From assembly GCF_028553745.1 (NCBI RefSeq), contig NZ_CP067129.1:2090501-2154500 (forward strand): DNA of 64,000 nt. Direction: 5' to 3'. The first letter of the stretch is position 1, and the number at the start of each line of letters is the position of its first letter. This DNA is from Paracoccus seriniphilus. Lineage in GTDB: Bacteria > Pseudomonadota > Alphaproteobacteria > Rhodobacterales > Rhodobacteraceae. The translations under genes were made by a program, and so were the position numbers. Below the pieces are notes generated by a model. That model had not been told where the DNA came from and did not search any database. It saw only the letters and a program-made list of their open reading frames with translations. Shown here piece by piece: positions 47,720 to 57,533 of this stretch.

Positions 47720-48763
47720 ATGACCGGCAAGCTTCCACTCTCACCCGCTTTCGCAGCGCTGAACCGCGCTGCCTCTGAACGCATTCTGATTCTGGATGGG
47801 GCGATGGGCACCCAGATCCAGCAGCTTGGGCTGGATGAGGATGACTATACCGGTCACGCCTCGGGCCATGTCTGCCGCCATCACACGGATCATCCGCAAA
47901 AGGGCAACAACGACCTGTTGATCCTGACCCAGCCCGAGGCGGTCGAGGATATCCATTATCGCTATGCCATGGCTGGCGCGGATATCGTGGAAACCAACAC
48001 CTTTTCCTCGACCACGATCGCACAGGCGGATTACGCGCTGGAAAATGCCGTGCATGATCTGAATGTCGAGGGTGCGCGCATCGTGCGCCGGGCGCTGGAC
48101 CGTGCCACCGCCAAGGACGGGCGCCCACGCTGGGTTGCCGGCGCCCTGGGACCGACCAACCGCACCGCATCGATCAGCCCGGACGTGAACAATCCGGGCT
48201 ATCGTGCCGTGACCTTTGACGATTTGCGTCAGGCCTATCTGCAGCAGGCCAACGGTTTGATCGAAGGTGGTGCCGATATCCTGCTGATCGAGACAATCTT
48301 CGACACGCTGAATGCCAAGGCCGCGATCTTTGCCTGCATGCAGGCGATGGAGACGCATGGCCAACGCCTGCCGCTGATGATTTCGGGCACGATCACCGAT
48401 GCTTCTGGGCGCACCCTGTCGGGGCAGACGCCGACGGCCTTCTGGCATTCCGTGCGGCATGCCCAGCCCTGGACGGTCGGGCTGAATTGCGCCCTTGGGG
48501 CCGAGGCGATGCGCCCGCATCTGGCGGAACTCTCCGGCGTGGCCGATACGCTGATCTGCGCCTATCCCAATGCCGGCCTGCCCAATGCCTTTGGCCAATA
48601 TGACGAAGGACCCGATGACACTGCGCGCCAGATCGCCGGTTTCGCCCGCGACGGATTGGTCAATGTGGTCGGCGGCTGCTGCGGCACCACCCCCGAACAT
48701 ATCAGCGCCATTGCCGAGGCGGTGGCCGAATTTTCTCCGAGAAAGGTCCCCGAATATGCCTGA
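47720..48763 (+). CDS. methionine synthase, homocysteine-binding subunit (split MetH N-terminal part)
   Basis: A 347-residue homocysteine S-methyltransferase domain corresponding to the first module of cobalamin-dependent Met[20 protein letters not shown] begins it, and the zinc-binding cysteines are the one in [11 protein letters not shown] and the pair in [11 protein letters not shown]. In E. coli this is fused to the other modules; here a stop codon ends it and the rest follows as a separate gene, whose ATG overlaps the last eight bases. Together the two polypeptides total 1253 residues, about the size of intact MetH. Confidence 0.92.
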   Translation: MTGKLPLSPAFAALNRAASERILILDGAMGTQIQQLGLDEDDYTGHASGHVCRHHTDHPQKGNNDLLILTQPEAVEDIHYRYAMAGADIVETNTFSSTTIAQADYALENAVHDLNVEGARIVRRALDRATAKDGRPRWVAGALGPTNRTASISPDVNNPGYRAVTFDDLRQAYLQQANGLIEGGADILLIETIFDTLNAKAAIFACMQAMETHGQRLPLMISGTITDASGRTLSGQTPTAFWHSVRHAQPWTVGLNCALGAEAMRPHLAELSGVADTLICAYPNAGLPNAFGQYDEGPDDTARQIAGFARDGLVNVVGGCCGTTPEHISAIAEAVAEFSPRKVPEYA

Positions 48764-51476
48764 CCGCCAGTTGCGCCTATCCGGCCTGGAGCCCTTTGTC
48801 CTGACGCCCGACATCCCTTTCGTGAATGTCGGGGAACGCACCAATGTCACCGGCAGCGCCCGCTTTCGCAAGTTGATCAAGAATCGTGACTATGCCACCG
48901 CATTAGAGGTCGCCCGCGATCAGGTGGAAAACGGCGCCCAGATCATCGACATCAACATGGATGAAGGGCTGATCGATTCCAAAGCCGCCATGGTCGAATT
49001 CCTGAACCTGCTGGCGGCCGAGCCGGATATCGCCCGCGTGCCGATCATGCTCGACAGCTCGAAATGGGAAGTGATCGAGGCCGGTCTGCAATGCGTTCAG
49101 GGCAAGCCGGTCGTCAATTCGATCAGCATGAAAGAAGGCGAAGAGCAGTTCCGCCATCACGCCCGGCTTTGCCTGGCCTATGGCGCGGCGGTTGTGGTCA
49201 TGGCCTTTGACGAACAGGGTCAGGCCGACACATGCGCACGCAAGATCGAAATCTGCGCCCGCGCCTATCGCATTCTGGTCGATGAGGTCGGCTTCCCGCC
49301 CGAAGACATCATCTTTGATCCCAATATCTTCGCCGTGGCGACGGGAATCGAGGAGCATGACAATTACGGCGTCGATTTCATCGAGGCCACCCGCTGGATC
49401 CGCCAGAACCTGCCCCATGCCCATGTCTCGGGTGGCGTGTCGAACCTGTCTTTCAGCTTTCGCGGCAATGAACCCGTGCGCGAGGCGATGCATGCGGTGT
49501 TCCTGTATCACGCCATTCAGGCGGGCATGGATATGGGCATCGTCAATGCCGGTCAGTTGGCTGTCTACGACCAGATTGATCCCGATCTGCGCGACGCCTG
49601 CGAGGATGTGGTTCTGAACCGCCAGCCCGAATCGGGCGGCACCGCAACCGAACGCCTGCTGGAGATCGCCGAACGTTTCCGTGGCGATGGCGGGGCACAA
49701 CGGCGCGAGAAGGATCTGACATGGCGTGAATGGCCGATCGAAAAACGGCTGGAACATGCGCTGGTCAATGGCATCACCGAATATATCGATGCCGATACCG
49801 AGGAAGCCCGCCTTTCAGCCGAGCGCCCTCTGCATGTGATCGAAGGCCCGTTGATGGCGGGAATGAATGTCGTGGGCGATCTGTTCGGCGCGGGCAAGAT
49901 GTTCCTGCCGCAGGTGGTGAAATCGGCACGGGTGATGAAACAGGCCGTGGCAGTTCTTCTTCCCTATATGGAAGAAGAGAAACGCCTGAATGGCGGGACC
50001 GAACGTGAGACCGCGGGCAAGGTTCTGATGGCAACGGTCAAGGGCGATGTGCATGACATCGGCAAGAATATCGTCGGCGTCGTTCTGGCCTGCAACAACT
50101 ACGAGGTGATCGACCTTGGCGTGATGGTGCCGCCCCAGAAAATCCTGGAAGTCGCCCGGGCCGAGAAGGTCGATGTGATAGGTCTGTCGGGTCTGATCAC
50201 GCCATCACTGGATGAAATGGTCCATCTGGCCAACGAGATGGAGCGCGAGGGCTTCGAGATCCCGCTGCTGATTGGCGGCGCCACGACCTCGAAGATCCAC
50301 ACTGCCGTCAAGATCGCGCCGCGCTATTCCAAGGGACCGGCGGTCTATGTCACCGACGCCAGCCGTGCGGTCGGCGTTGTCTCTGCCCTGCTCAGCCCGG
50401 CGCAGCAGCAAAGCTATGTCGCCGGCATCCGCGATGACTATGCGCAGGTCGCCGAAAGGCACGAACGGTCAGAGGCCGCCAAGACCCGCCTCTCGCTTCA
50501 GGCAGCACGCGACAACGCGCTGAAGCTGGACTGGACCGGTTTCGAAGCCAGAACCCCCGGCTTTACCGGAACCCATGTCGTGGACGATTGGGATCTGGCC
50601 GAGATCGCGCGCTATATCGACTGGACCCCGTTCTTCCAGACATGGGAGCTGAAGGGCGTCTATCCGCGCATCCTTGAGGATGAAAAGCAGGGCGAAGCGG
50701 CGCGCAGCCTGTATCACGATGCCCAGCAGATGCTGGCGCGCATCATCGCCGAAAAATGGTTCCAACCGCGCGCGGTGGTCGGATTCTGGCCAGCCAATTC
50801 GGCGGGCGATGACATCCGCCTGTTCACCGGCGAGGACCGCCAGCAGGAACTGGCCACGCTGCACACCCTGCGCCAACAGGTCAGCAAGCGCGGCGGACGC
50901 CCCAATGTGGCCCTGTCCGATTTCGTCGCGCCCGAAGGTCATCGCGACTATGTCGGCGGCTTCGTCGTGACCTCGGGGCCGGAAGAACAGGAGATTGCCG
51001 CCCGCTATGAACGCGCCAATGACGATTACGGCGCGATCATGGTCAAGGCGCTGTCCGACCGCATTGCCGAAGCCATGGCGGAAATGCTGCATGAACGGGT
51101 GCGCAAGGAATACTGGGGCTATGGCGCGGATGAAACCTATGCCCCGGATGAATTGATCAAGGAACCCTATGCCGGTATCCGCCCCGCGCCCGGCTATCCG
51201 GCACAGCCCGATCATACCGAGAAGCTGACCCTGTTCCGCCTGCTGGAGGCCGAGAAACACACCGGCGTCGAACTGACCGAAAGCATGGCGATGTGGCCGG
51301 GAAGTTCGGTCTCGGGGCTCTATATCGGCCATCCCGAGTCCTATTACTTCGGTGTTGCCAAGATCGAGGAAGATCAGGCCCGCGACTATGCTGCACGCAA
51401 GGGCATGGATCTGGCCGAGGTCGAACGCTGGCTGGCACCCGTGCTCAACTATGTGCGCAAGGAAAATGCCGCCTGA
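48756..51476 (+). CDS. metH: methionine synthase, folate/B12/activation subunit (split MetH C-terminal part)
   Basis: A 906-residue protein with the remaining MetH modules in order: pterin-binding domain (about 20-280, [16 protein letters not shown]), cap and B12-binding domain (about 330-570, with the cobalt-ligand motif DVHDIGKNI), and the SAM-binding reactivation domain (about 590-900, [12 protein letters not shown]). It transfers the methyl group of 5-methyltetrahydrofolate through cobalamin to homocysteine held on the partner subunit. GAGAAAGG precedes its ATG. Its cofactor is what the btu operon at 16-20.5 kb imports. Confidence 0.95.
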   Translation: MPDRQLRLSGLEPFVLTPDIPFVNVGERTNVTGSARFRKLIKNRDYATALEVARDQVENGAQIIDINMDEGLIDSKAAMVEFLNLLAAEPDIARVPIMLDSSKWEVIEAGLQCVQGKPVVNSISMKEGEEQFRHHARLCLAYGAAVVVMAFDEQGQADTCARKIEICARAYRILVDEVGFPPEDIIFDPNIFAVATGIEEHDNYGVDFIEATRWIRQNLPHAHVSGGVSNLSFSFRGNEPVREAMHAVFLYHAIQAGMDMGIVNAGQLAVYDQIDPDLRDACEDVVLNRQPESGGTATERLLEIAERFRGDGGAQRREKDLTWREWPIEKRLEHALVNGITEYIDADTEEARLSAERPLHVIEGPLMAGMNVVGDLFGAGKMFLPQVVKSARVMKQAVAVLLPYMEEEKRLNGGTERETAGKVLMATVKGDVHDIGKNIVGVVLACNNYEVIDLGVMVPPQKILEVARAEKVDVIGLSGLITPSLDEMVHLANEMEREGFEIPLLIGGATTSKIHTAVKIAPRYSKGPAVYVTDASRAVGVVSALLSPAQQQSYVAGIRDDYAQVAERHERSEAAKTRLSLQAARDNALKLDWTGFEARTPGFTGTHVVDDWDLAEIARYIDWTPFFQTWELKGVYPRILEDEKQGEAARSLYHDAQQMLARIIAEKWFQPRAVVGFWPANSAGDDIRLFTGEDRQQELATLHTLRQQVSKRGGRPNVALSDFVAPEGHRDYVGGFVVTSGPEEQEIAARYERANDDYGAIMVKALSDRIAEAMAEMLHERVRKEYWGYGADETYAPDELIKEPYAGIRPAPGYPAQPDHTEKLTLFRLLEAEKHTGVELTESMAMWPGSSVSGLYIGHPESYYFGVAKIEEDQARDYAARKGMDLAEVERWLAPVLNYVRKENAA

Positions 51477-51491
51477 GTGGCACAATGGACA

Positions 51492-51519
51492 AGGGGGCGA
51501 CCGTCATGGATCGCCCCCT
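51492..51519. terminator. 9-bp hairpin between convergent metH and manC
   Basis: AGGGGGCGA, a 10-base loop, and TCGCCCCCT, placed 16 bases after the metH stop and 27 beyond the convergent manC stop. It likely ends both transcripts. Confidence 0.65.
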
Positions 51520-51545
51520 GCCCGTCTTGTCACCTGTCTTGTGGC

Positions 51546-52979
51546 CTAGTCGTCGCTGTCGCGCGCATAGACATCTTCGTAACGAATGATGTCGTCTTCC
51601 CCCAGATAAGAGCCGGTCTGCACCTCGATCAGGACCATCGGAACCTTGCCCGGGTTCTCCATCCGGTGCACCGCGCCCAGGGGCACGTAGATCGACTGGT
51701 TTTCGGTCACCAGGGTCACGGTTTCATCCACGGTCACCTTGGCTGTGCCTGAAACGACGATCCAATGTTCCGACCGGTGAACATGGCTTTGCAGCGAGAG
51801 AGCCGCCCCCGGTTTGACAACAATGCGCTTGACCTGAAAGCGGTCGGCCAGCGCCAGTGTTTCGAACCAGCCCCAGGGCCGGTGATCGCGCGGAAACGCC
51901 ACCGCCTGCTTGCGGTTCTTCTTGCGCAGCGCGGTCACCGCCTGTTTCACGTCCTGCGCGCGGTCCTTGTCAGCCACCAGAACCGCATCGCTGGTTGCCA
52001 CGACCATCACGTCTTTCAGGCCAATGCCGACGACTTCCAGGTCATCGCTGTCCGAACGCAGCAGCACGTCATGACAATCGATCGCCGTCGCATGCCCGGT
52101 CAGCGCCACGCCATCCTCGGAGGGGCTGCGCTCCAGTGTTTCCCGCCAGATGGCATCCCAACCGCCCAGATCGGACCAGCGGTCCGAAAAGCGGACCACG
52201 GTCAGGTTATCGGCCTTTTCCATCACCGCATAATCGATGGATTCATCCCCCAGCCCGTCCCAGGGTTTGGCTGCAAGGCGCAGGAAACCGATATCCGTCT
52301 TGGCCCCGTCGATCGCCGCCTGAACCGGTTCGACAAAGGCGGGGGCATGCTGGCGGAAAGCTTCGATCATGGTGCGGGCACTGAACAGGAAGATACCTGC
52401 GTTCCACAGGAAATTCCCGGCTTCCAGCATTTGCGCCGCGCGCGCGGCTTCGGGCTTTTCGACAAAGCGCGTCAGGGGCTGCGGCCCCTCACCCTGCCCG
52501 GCAAGCTCCAGATAGCCATACCCCGTTTCGGGACGATCCGGCGTGATGCCAAAGGTCACGATGCGCCCCTCTTTCGCCGGTTCGATCCCCTGTTCGACGG
52601 CGCGGGTAAATGCCTCGGCATCGGGAATCACATGGTCAGAGGGCGCAACCAGCAGCAGCCGGTCGGGATCCTGTGCCGCGACCATCAAGGCGGCGGCCAG
52701 AATGGCGGGCGCGGTATTGCGTCCTGCCGGCTCGATCACGATCGCCTCGGGCGAAATGCCGATCTGCTCCAGCTGTTCGGCGACAATGAAGCGGAAATCC
52801 GCATTCGTCATCACCATCGGCTCGCCATAGAAGGCCCCGGACAGACGGCGAGCGGATGCCTGGAACAGCGTTTCCTCACCGATGAGCGGCGCGAATTGCT
52901 TGGGAAAGCTTTTGCGCGACACGGGCCAAAGACGCGTTCCCGACCCGCCTGCCATCAACACTGGTGTAATCATACCCAT
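51546..52979 (-). CDS. manC: mannose-1-phosphate guanylyltransferase/mannose-6-phosphate isomerase
   Basis: A 477-residue bifunctional type II enzyme (ManC/AlgA/XanB class). The N-terminal nucleotidyltransferase has PVLMAGGSGTRLWPVSR and FVEKPEAARA; the C-terminal cupin from about residue 360 has RPWGWFETL and the metal-binding HVHRSEHWIVVSG. It makes GDP-mannose for polysaccharides or glycans. The ATG giving MGMITPV is chosen for GGAG six bases upstream; the second ATG is two codons on. No polysaccharide cluster surrounds it. Confidence 0.92.
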   Translation of the reverse strand: MGMITPVLMAGGSGTRLWPVSRKSFPKQFAPLIGEETLFQASARRLSGAFYGEPMVMTNADFRFIVAEQLEQIGISPEAIVIEPAGRNTAPAILAAALMVAAQDPDRLLLVAPSDHVIPDAEAFTRAVEQGIEPAKEGRIVTFGITPDRPETGYGYLELAGQGEGPQPLTRFVEKPEAARAAQMLEAGNFLWNAGIFLFSARTMIEAFRQHAPAFVEPVQAAIDGAKTDIGFLRLAAKPWDGLGDESIDYAVMEKADNLTVVRFSDRWSDLGGWDAIWRETLERSPSEDGVALTGHATAIDCHDVLLRSDSDDLEVVGIGLKDVMVVATSDAVLVADKDRAQDVKQAVTALRKKNRKQAVAFPRDHRPWGWFETLALADRFQVKRIVVKPGAALSLQSHVHRSEHWIVVSGTAKVTVDETVTLVTENQSIYVPLGAVHRMENPGKVPMVLIEVQTGSYLGEDDIIRYEDVYARDSDD

Positions 52980-53206
52980 CCAATACTCCCGCGTGCGCGG
53001 ATGCGCCGCACCTTCAAACTGCATCGCCCGACGGGGCGCTTCGTGACGACCTGCCTGCGGCGGTCATGACGGCTTTCGGCAAAAAGCCGTTGTAAAACGG
53101 ATAGCTCATGCGCAACTCTGCGCCAAGGCATGGCTTTGCCCGAATTTGAATTTCTGCGCCGCCTGAAGGTCGCGCTGCCCGTGCGAACAAGGTCATGCCC
53201 CCTGCC

Positions 53207-54505
53207 TCACCCTGAAGCCGGAGATCGACCCGCCTTCATGGGGCGGCCGGAAACATAGGTCTGGGCGACGGATCGGTCGTCCCCCATGATCTGCAGGATG
53301 AACAGTTCTTCGGACAGGGTCTCGGCACGCTCCATCCGCATCGCCATGGCCGGGGTCGCACGGGCATCCAGCACAACAAGATCAGCAGCCGAACCCGGCG
53401 CCAGCGTGCCGATGCTGTCCTGCATTCCCAGCGCCAACGCGTTCCCCCGCGTGGCCCAGTGGAAGGCCTGAAGAGGGTGCAGCATTTGGCCACGCAACTG
53501 AAGGATCTTGTAGCCTTCGTTCAGGGTTTGCAGCATGGAATAGCTGCTTCCCCCGCCCACATCCGTGGCGACGGCCGTGGTGACCCCCGCCTTGCGCAGC
53601 CCGTCGCGATCGAACAGTCCCGACCCCAGGAACAGGTTTGATGTCGGGCAGAACACCGCGCGACTGCCACTTTCGGCCAGGCGCATGATTTCGCGTTCGC
53701 GCAGGTGAATGCAATGACCCAACAGCAGTCGCTCCGAAAGAAGGCCGTGGCTTTCATAGACATCCAGATAATCCCGCGCTTGGGGATAGAGGCTGAGGGT
53801 GAAGTCGATTTCCTCCAGGTTTTCGCTCATATGGGTCTGGACATGACATTGCGGATATTCGCGGGCCAGCGCTCCCGTGGCCTCCATCTGTTCGGGGCTG
53901 GAGGTGATCGCGAAGCGCGGCGTGATGGCATAGCGCTGCCGCCCCCGGCCATGCCATTTTTCCAGCAGACGCTTGCTGTCGTCATAGCCCTGTTGCGGCG
54001 TATCCTGAACGGCGGGCAGCGCATTGCGGTCCATCATAACCTTGCCTGCGATCATCGCCATGTCACGAGCCTCGGCAGCAGTGAACAAAGCTTCGGCGCT
54101 GGTGGCATGAACCGAACAGAAGGCTGCGGCCGAAGTGGTGCCATGGGCGATCAGCTGATCGAGGAAAAAGCCTGCCATGCGCGTGGCGTGATCGCTGTCG
54201 GCAAAGCGTGCCTCCTCGGGGAAGGTATAGGTGTGCAGCCAGTCCAGCAATTGCGCGCCCCAGCTGGCGATCACCTGCACCTGAGGGAAATGGATATGCG
54301 GGTCGATGAAGCCCGGCAGGATCAGCCAGGGCCGGTGGTCGGTCTCGGGCAGATCGGGGCGGGCCAGATTGGCGTAATCATCCACCGCGACGATCTTGCC
54401 ACCTTCGGTCAGAATGGCACCGTCGGGCAGATAGCGGTGATTGTCATCACTGTCGGCCGGATCCGCGTGAAAATCGAGAACACGTCCTCGGATCAGATGT
54501 TGCAT
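53207..54505 (-). CDS. guaD: guanine deaminase
   Basis: A 432-residue amidohydrolase converting guanine to xanthine. Zinc ligands are in PGFIDPHIHFPQ, the QTHMSE stretch and the ATDVGGG motif; LLGHCIHL supplies a further His. The ATG giving MQHLIRGRVLDFH overlaps the xdhC stop by 13 bases, so it is the last gene of an xdhA-xdhB-xdhC-guaD operon. Together they feed guanine and hypoxanthine to urate. Confidence 0.94.
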   Translation of the reverse strand: MQHLIRGRVLDFHADPADSDDNHRYLPDGAILTEGGKIVAVDDYANLARPDLPETDHRPWLILPGFIDPHIHFPQVQVIASWGAQLLDWLHTYTFPEEARFADSDHATRMAGFFLDQLIAHGTTSAAAFCSVHATSAEALFTAAEARDMAMIAGKVMMDRNALPAVQDTPQQGYDDSKRLLEKWHGRGRQRYAITPRFAITSSPEQMEATGALAREYPQCHVQTHMSENLEEIDFTLSLYPQARDYLDVYESHGLLSERLLLGHCIHLREREIMRLAESGSRAVFCPTSNLFLGSGLFDRDGLRKAGVTTAVATDVGGGSSYSMLQTLNEGYKILQLRGQMLHPLQAFHWATRGNALALGMQDSIGTLAPGSAADLVVLDARATPAMAMRMERAETLSEELFILQIMGDDRSVAQTYVSGRPMKAGRSPASG

Positions 54506-55230
54506 GGGTATTTTCTCGAAGAAGAAGCTGTCAGGCGCGCCATCAATTCGGCGGCAGTGAATGCGGCGATGACTTCGGGGCGCTTGTCGGAGCTGAAGCC
54601 CGTGCCGATCGGACATGTGAGGGGCGTGGGATCAATGCCTTTCGAGCGTGCGAAGCGATTGAAACGGGCGCGTTTGGTGGCGCTGCCGATCATGCCGACA
54701 TAGACCATATCACCGCGCGCCAATGCTTCGGTGGCAAGCAGGAAGTCCAGCGCGTGGTCATGGGTCAGAATGGCCGCCGCACTGCCTGCAGGAGCTGTGC
54801 GCAGCAGTTCTTCGGGAAGTGGCGTCAGCCGTGTCCTGATGCCGGCTGCGGCCCGCGACAGTTCATGCGGACGTTCATCTATCAGTTCCGCCTGAACCGG
54901 CAGGGGAAGCAATGCCAGGGCCAGTGCGCGGCCCACATGGCCGGCGCCGAAGATCAGCACCCTTGGCTCATGGCGCGGCGTTGCCGGTTTGCGATCCAGC
55001 GTCAGGACCACCCGACCGCCACAACATTGCCCGATTTCGGGACCAAGTGGGATCTCGATGCTTGCGCTGGCCTGATCCTGCGCCAGCATCTGTCTTGCCC
55101 GGTCGATGGCCATATATTCCAGTTGCCCGCCGCCGATCGTGCCGGTGACGCTGTCGGGGCCGACAAACATCTCGGCCCCGGCCTCGCGCGGGGTCGAGCC
55201 GAAGGTCTGTGCAACACGAACCCGGATCAT
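54493..55230 (-). CDS. xdhC: xanthine dehydrogenase accessory protein XdhC
   Basis: A 245-residue XdhC that binds and helps sulfurate the molybdenum cofactor before insertion in xanthine dehydrogenase. The N-terminal VAQTFGSTPREAGAEM block and the Rossmann motif LIFGAGHVGRALALAL are characteristic. It is about 50 residues shorter at the N-terminus than many XdhC proteins, starting at an ATG that overlaps the xdhB stop (ATGA). The core domains are complete, so it is probably functional. Confidence 0.9.
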   Translation of the reverse strand: MIRVRVAQTFGSTPREAGAEMFVGPDSVTGTIGGGQLEYMAIDRARQMLAQDQASASIEIPLGPEIGQCCGGRVVLTLDRKPATPRHEPRVLIFGAGHVGRALALALLPLPVQAELIDERPHELSRAAAGIRTRLTPLPEELLRTAPAGSAAAILTHDHALDFLLATEALARGDMVYVGMIGSATKRARFNRFARSKGIDPTPLTCPIGTGFSSDKRPEVIAAFTAAELMARLTASSSRKYPCNI

Positions 55231-57533
55231 GAGGTCAGCCTCTGGATGGCCATCAGCACGCGTTCGGGCGTTGCGGGCGCATCAAGCCGAGCAGGTTCGC
55301 GATAGCCGCCAACCGAGGCGACCGCCATATTGATGGCCTCGAAGACCGAAATGCCCAGCATGAAGGGCGGCTCTCCCACGGCTTTGGAGCGTTTGATGCT
55401 GCGCTCGGCATTTTCCGACCAATCGGCCAGTTGCACATTGAAGATGCGTGGACGGTCCGAGGCCAGCGGGATCTTGTAGGTCGAGGGCGCATGGGTGCGC
55501 AGCCGTCCCTGGTCATCCCACCAGAGTTCCTCGCAGGTCAGCCAGCCCGCGCCCTGAACGAAGCCGCCTTCGATCTGCCCCTTGTCCAGGGCCGGGTTCA
55601 GGCTGCGGCCCACGTCATGCAGGATATCCGTGCGGTCGATGACATATTCGCCGGTGAGCGTATCGACGGAAACCTCGGAGACCGCAGCGCCATAGGCGAA
55701 ATAGTAGAAGGGCCGACCTCGTCCGGTCGCGCGATCCCAATGGATCTTGGGGGTCTTGTAGAAACCCGCCGCCGACAGTTGTACCCGCGCCATATAGGCG
55801 GCAGAGATGACCTCATTGAAGGGAATATCGCGATCTCCGGCGCGGATATGGCCGGGGATGAACTGCACGTCCTCCTGGCGGACCTGCCATCTTTCCGCAA
55901 CAAATTCGACCAGTCGTGACTTGATCTGTTCGGCCGCATCCAGTGCTGCCATGCCATTCAGGTCGGTTCCCGAAGAGGCCGCCGTGGCAGAGGTGTTTGG
56001 GACTTTCTCGGTTGTGGTCCGGGTAATCTTGATGCGTGAGAGATCGCATTGGAAGGCCTCGGCCACGATCTGGGCGACCTTGGTGTTCAGCCCCTGCCCC
56101 ATTTCCGTGCCACCATGGTTCAGCGCGATCGAGCCATCGGCATAAATGTGGATCAACGCCCCGGCCTGATTGAACCATGTGGCGGTAAAGCTGATTCCGA
56201 ATTTCACCGGGGTAAGCGCGATCCCCTTGCGAATCACGCCGCCGCGCGCATTCCAGTCCAATACTGCCTGCCGACGTTTCTGATAGTCGCTACTGCGTTC
56301 CAGTTCATCGAAGATACGCGGCAGGATCTGGTCCGAGACCTCTTGATGATAGGGAGTCAACTGCCCGTTGCGATAGAGGTTGCGTTGGCGGATCTCATAG
56401 GGGTCGCGGCCCAGTGCATAGGCGATTTCCTCGATCATCCGTTCGGCCACGATCACCCCCTGAGGGCCGCCAAAGCCGCGAAAGGCGGTATTGCTGACCG
56501 TATTGGTCCGCATCGGGTGGCTGCGCAATTCGACATCGGGGTAGAAATAGGCGTTGTCGGCATGAAACAGCGCCCGGTCCGTCACCGGCCCCGACAGATC
56601 GGCCGAGAACCCGCAGCGGGCATACCAGTCGCCCTGAACGGCGAGGATGCGTCCCTGATCATCGAACCCGACCTCGTAATCGACAACGAAATCATGGCGC
56701 TTGCCGGTGGCGATCATGTCATCGTCACGGTCGGGGCGTATCTTGACTGCGCGGTTCCAGCGCCTTGCGGCCACGGCGGCCACGCAGGCGAAGAGGTTCA
56801 TCTGGGTTTCCTTGCCGCCGAAACCGCCGCCCATCCGCCGGACATTCACCACGACGGAATGGCTGGGAACACCCAGAACATGTGCCACCATATGCTGCAC
56901 TTCGGAGGGGTGCTGGGTCGAGACATTGACGGTCATCTCGTCATCCTCGCCGGGCACGGCGATGGCGATCTGTCCTTCTAGATAGAAATGATCCTGCCCC
57001 CCGATCCGGAAACTTCCGCGGATCCGATGCGGCGCGCTTTTCATGCCGGCCGAGACATCGCCGCGGCGCAGGGTCATCGGCGCGGTGACATAGCCCATGT
57101 CGGCCTCACGGGCGGCAATGGGATCAATGGCATGGGGCAAGGGCTGATAGCTGATGCGGGCCTTTTGCGCCGCGCGCCTTGCCTGATCGCGGGTCAGGGC
57201 GACCACGGCAAAGACCGGCTGCCCCCAGAACATCACATGCCCATCGGCAAGGATCGGATCGTCATTCAGGCCATTGGGTGAAACATCGTTCACTCCTGCC
57301 AGATCGCTGGCTGTCAGCACCCCCAACACCCCTTCCGATGCCAGCACGTCGGAAAAATCCATATCGGCGATCTTTCCATGCGCGCAGTCGGACAGACCAA
57401 GACAGGCATGGACCAGACCTGAAGGTTCGTTCATGTCATCGGTATATTCGGCGCGTCCGGTGACATGCTTGATGGCGCTGTCATGCACGGTATCGCTATG
57501 TGCGCCGCCCTTGATGCCGGTCGGTTCACTCAT
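55227..57533 (-). CDS. xdhB: xanthine dehydrogenase molybdopterin-binding subunit
   Basis: A 768-residue molybdenum subunit of xanthine dehydrogenase, hydroxylating hypoxanthine and xanthine to urate. It shows GGGFGGKETQMNLFA, FRGFGGPQGV, the NHGGTEMGQGLNTKV segment around the cofactor, and the catalytic Glu in SKAVGEPPFMLG. It overlaps both xdhA and xdhC by four bases, giving tight coupling. The length is that of the Rhodobacter capsulatus enzyme. Confidence 0.96.
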   Translation of the reverse strand: MSEPTGIKGGAHSDTVHDSAIKHVTGRAEYTDDMNEPSGLVHACLGLSDCAHGKIADMDFSDVLASEGVLGVLTASDLAGVNDVSPNGLNDDPILADGHVMFWGQPVFAVVALTRDQARRAAQKARISYQPLPHAIDPIAAREADMGYVTAPMTLRRGDVSAGMKSAPHRIRGSFRIGGQDHFYLEGQIAIAVPGEDDEMTVNVSTQHPSEVQHMVAHVLGVPSHSVVVNVRRMGGGFGGKETQMNLFACVAAVAARRWNRAVKIRPDRDDDMIATGKRHDFVVDYEVGFDDQGRILAVQGDWYARCGFSADLSGPVTDRALFHADNAYFYPDVELRSHPMRTNTVSNTAFRGFGGPQGVIVAERMIEEIAYALGRDPYEIRQRNLYRNGQLTPYHQEVSDQILPRIFDELERSSDYQKRRQAVLDWNARGGVIRKGIALTPVKFGISFTATWFNQAGALIHIYADGSIALNHGGTEMGQGLNTKVAQIVAEAFQCDLSRIKITRTTTEKVPNTSATAASSGTDLNGMAALDAAEQIKSRLVEFVAERWQVRQEDVQFIPGHIRAGDRDIPFNEVISAAYMARVQLSAAGFYKTPKIHWDRATGRGRPFYYFAYGAAVSEVSVDTLTGEYVIDRTDILHDVGRSLNPALDKGQIEGGFVQGAGWLTCEELWWDDQGRLRTHAPSTYKIPLASDRPRIFNVQLADWSENAERSIKRSKAVGEPPFMLGISVFEAINMAVASVGGYREPARLDAPATPERVLMAIQRLTS

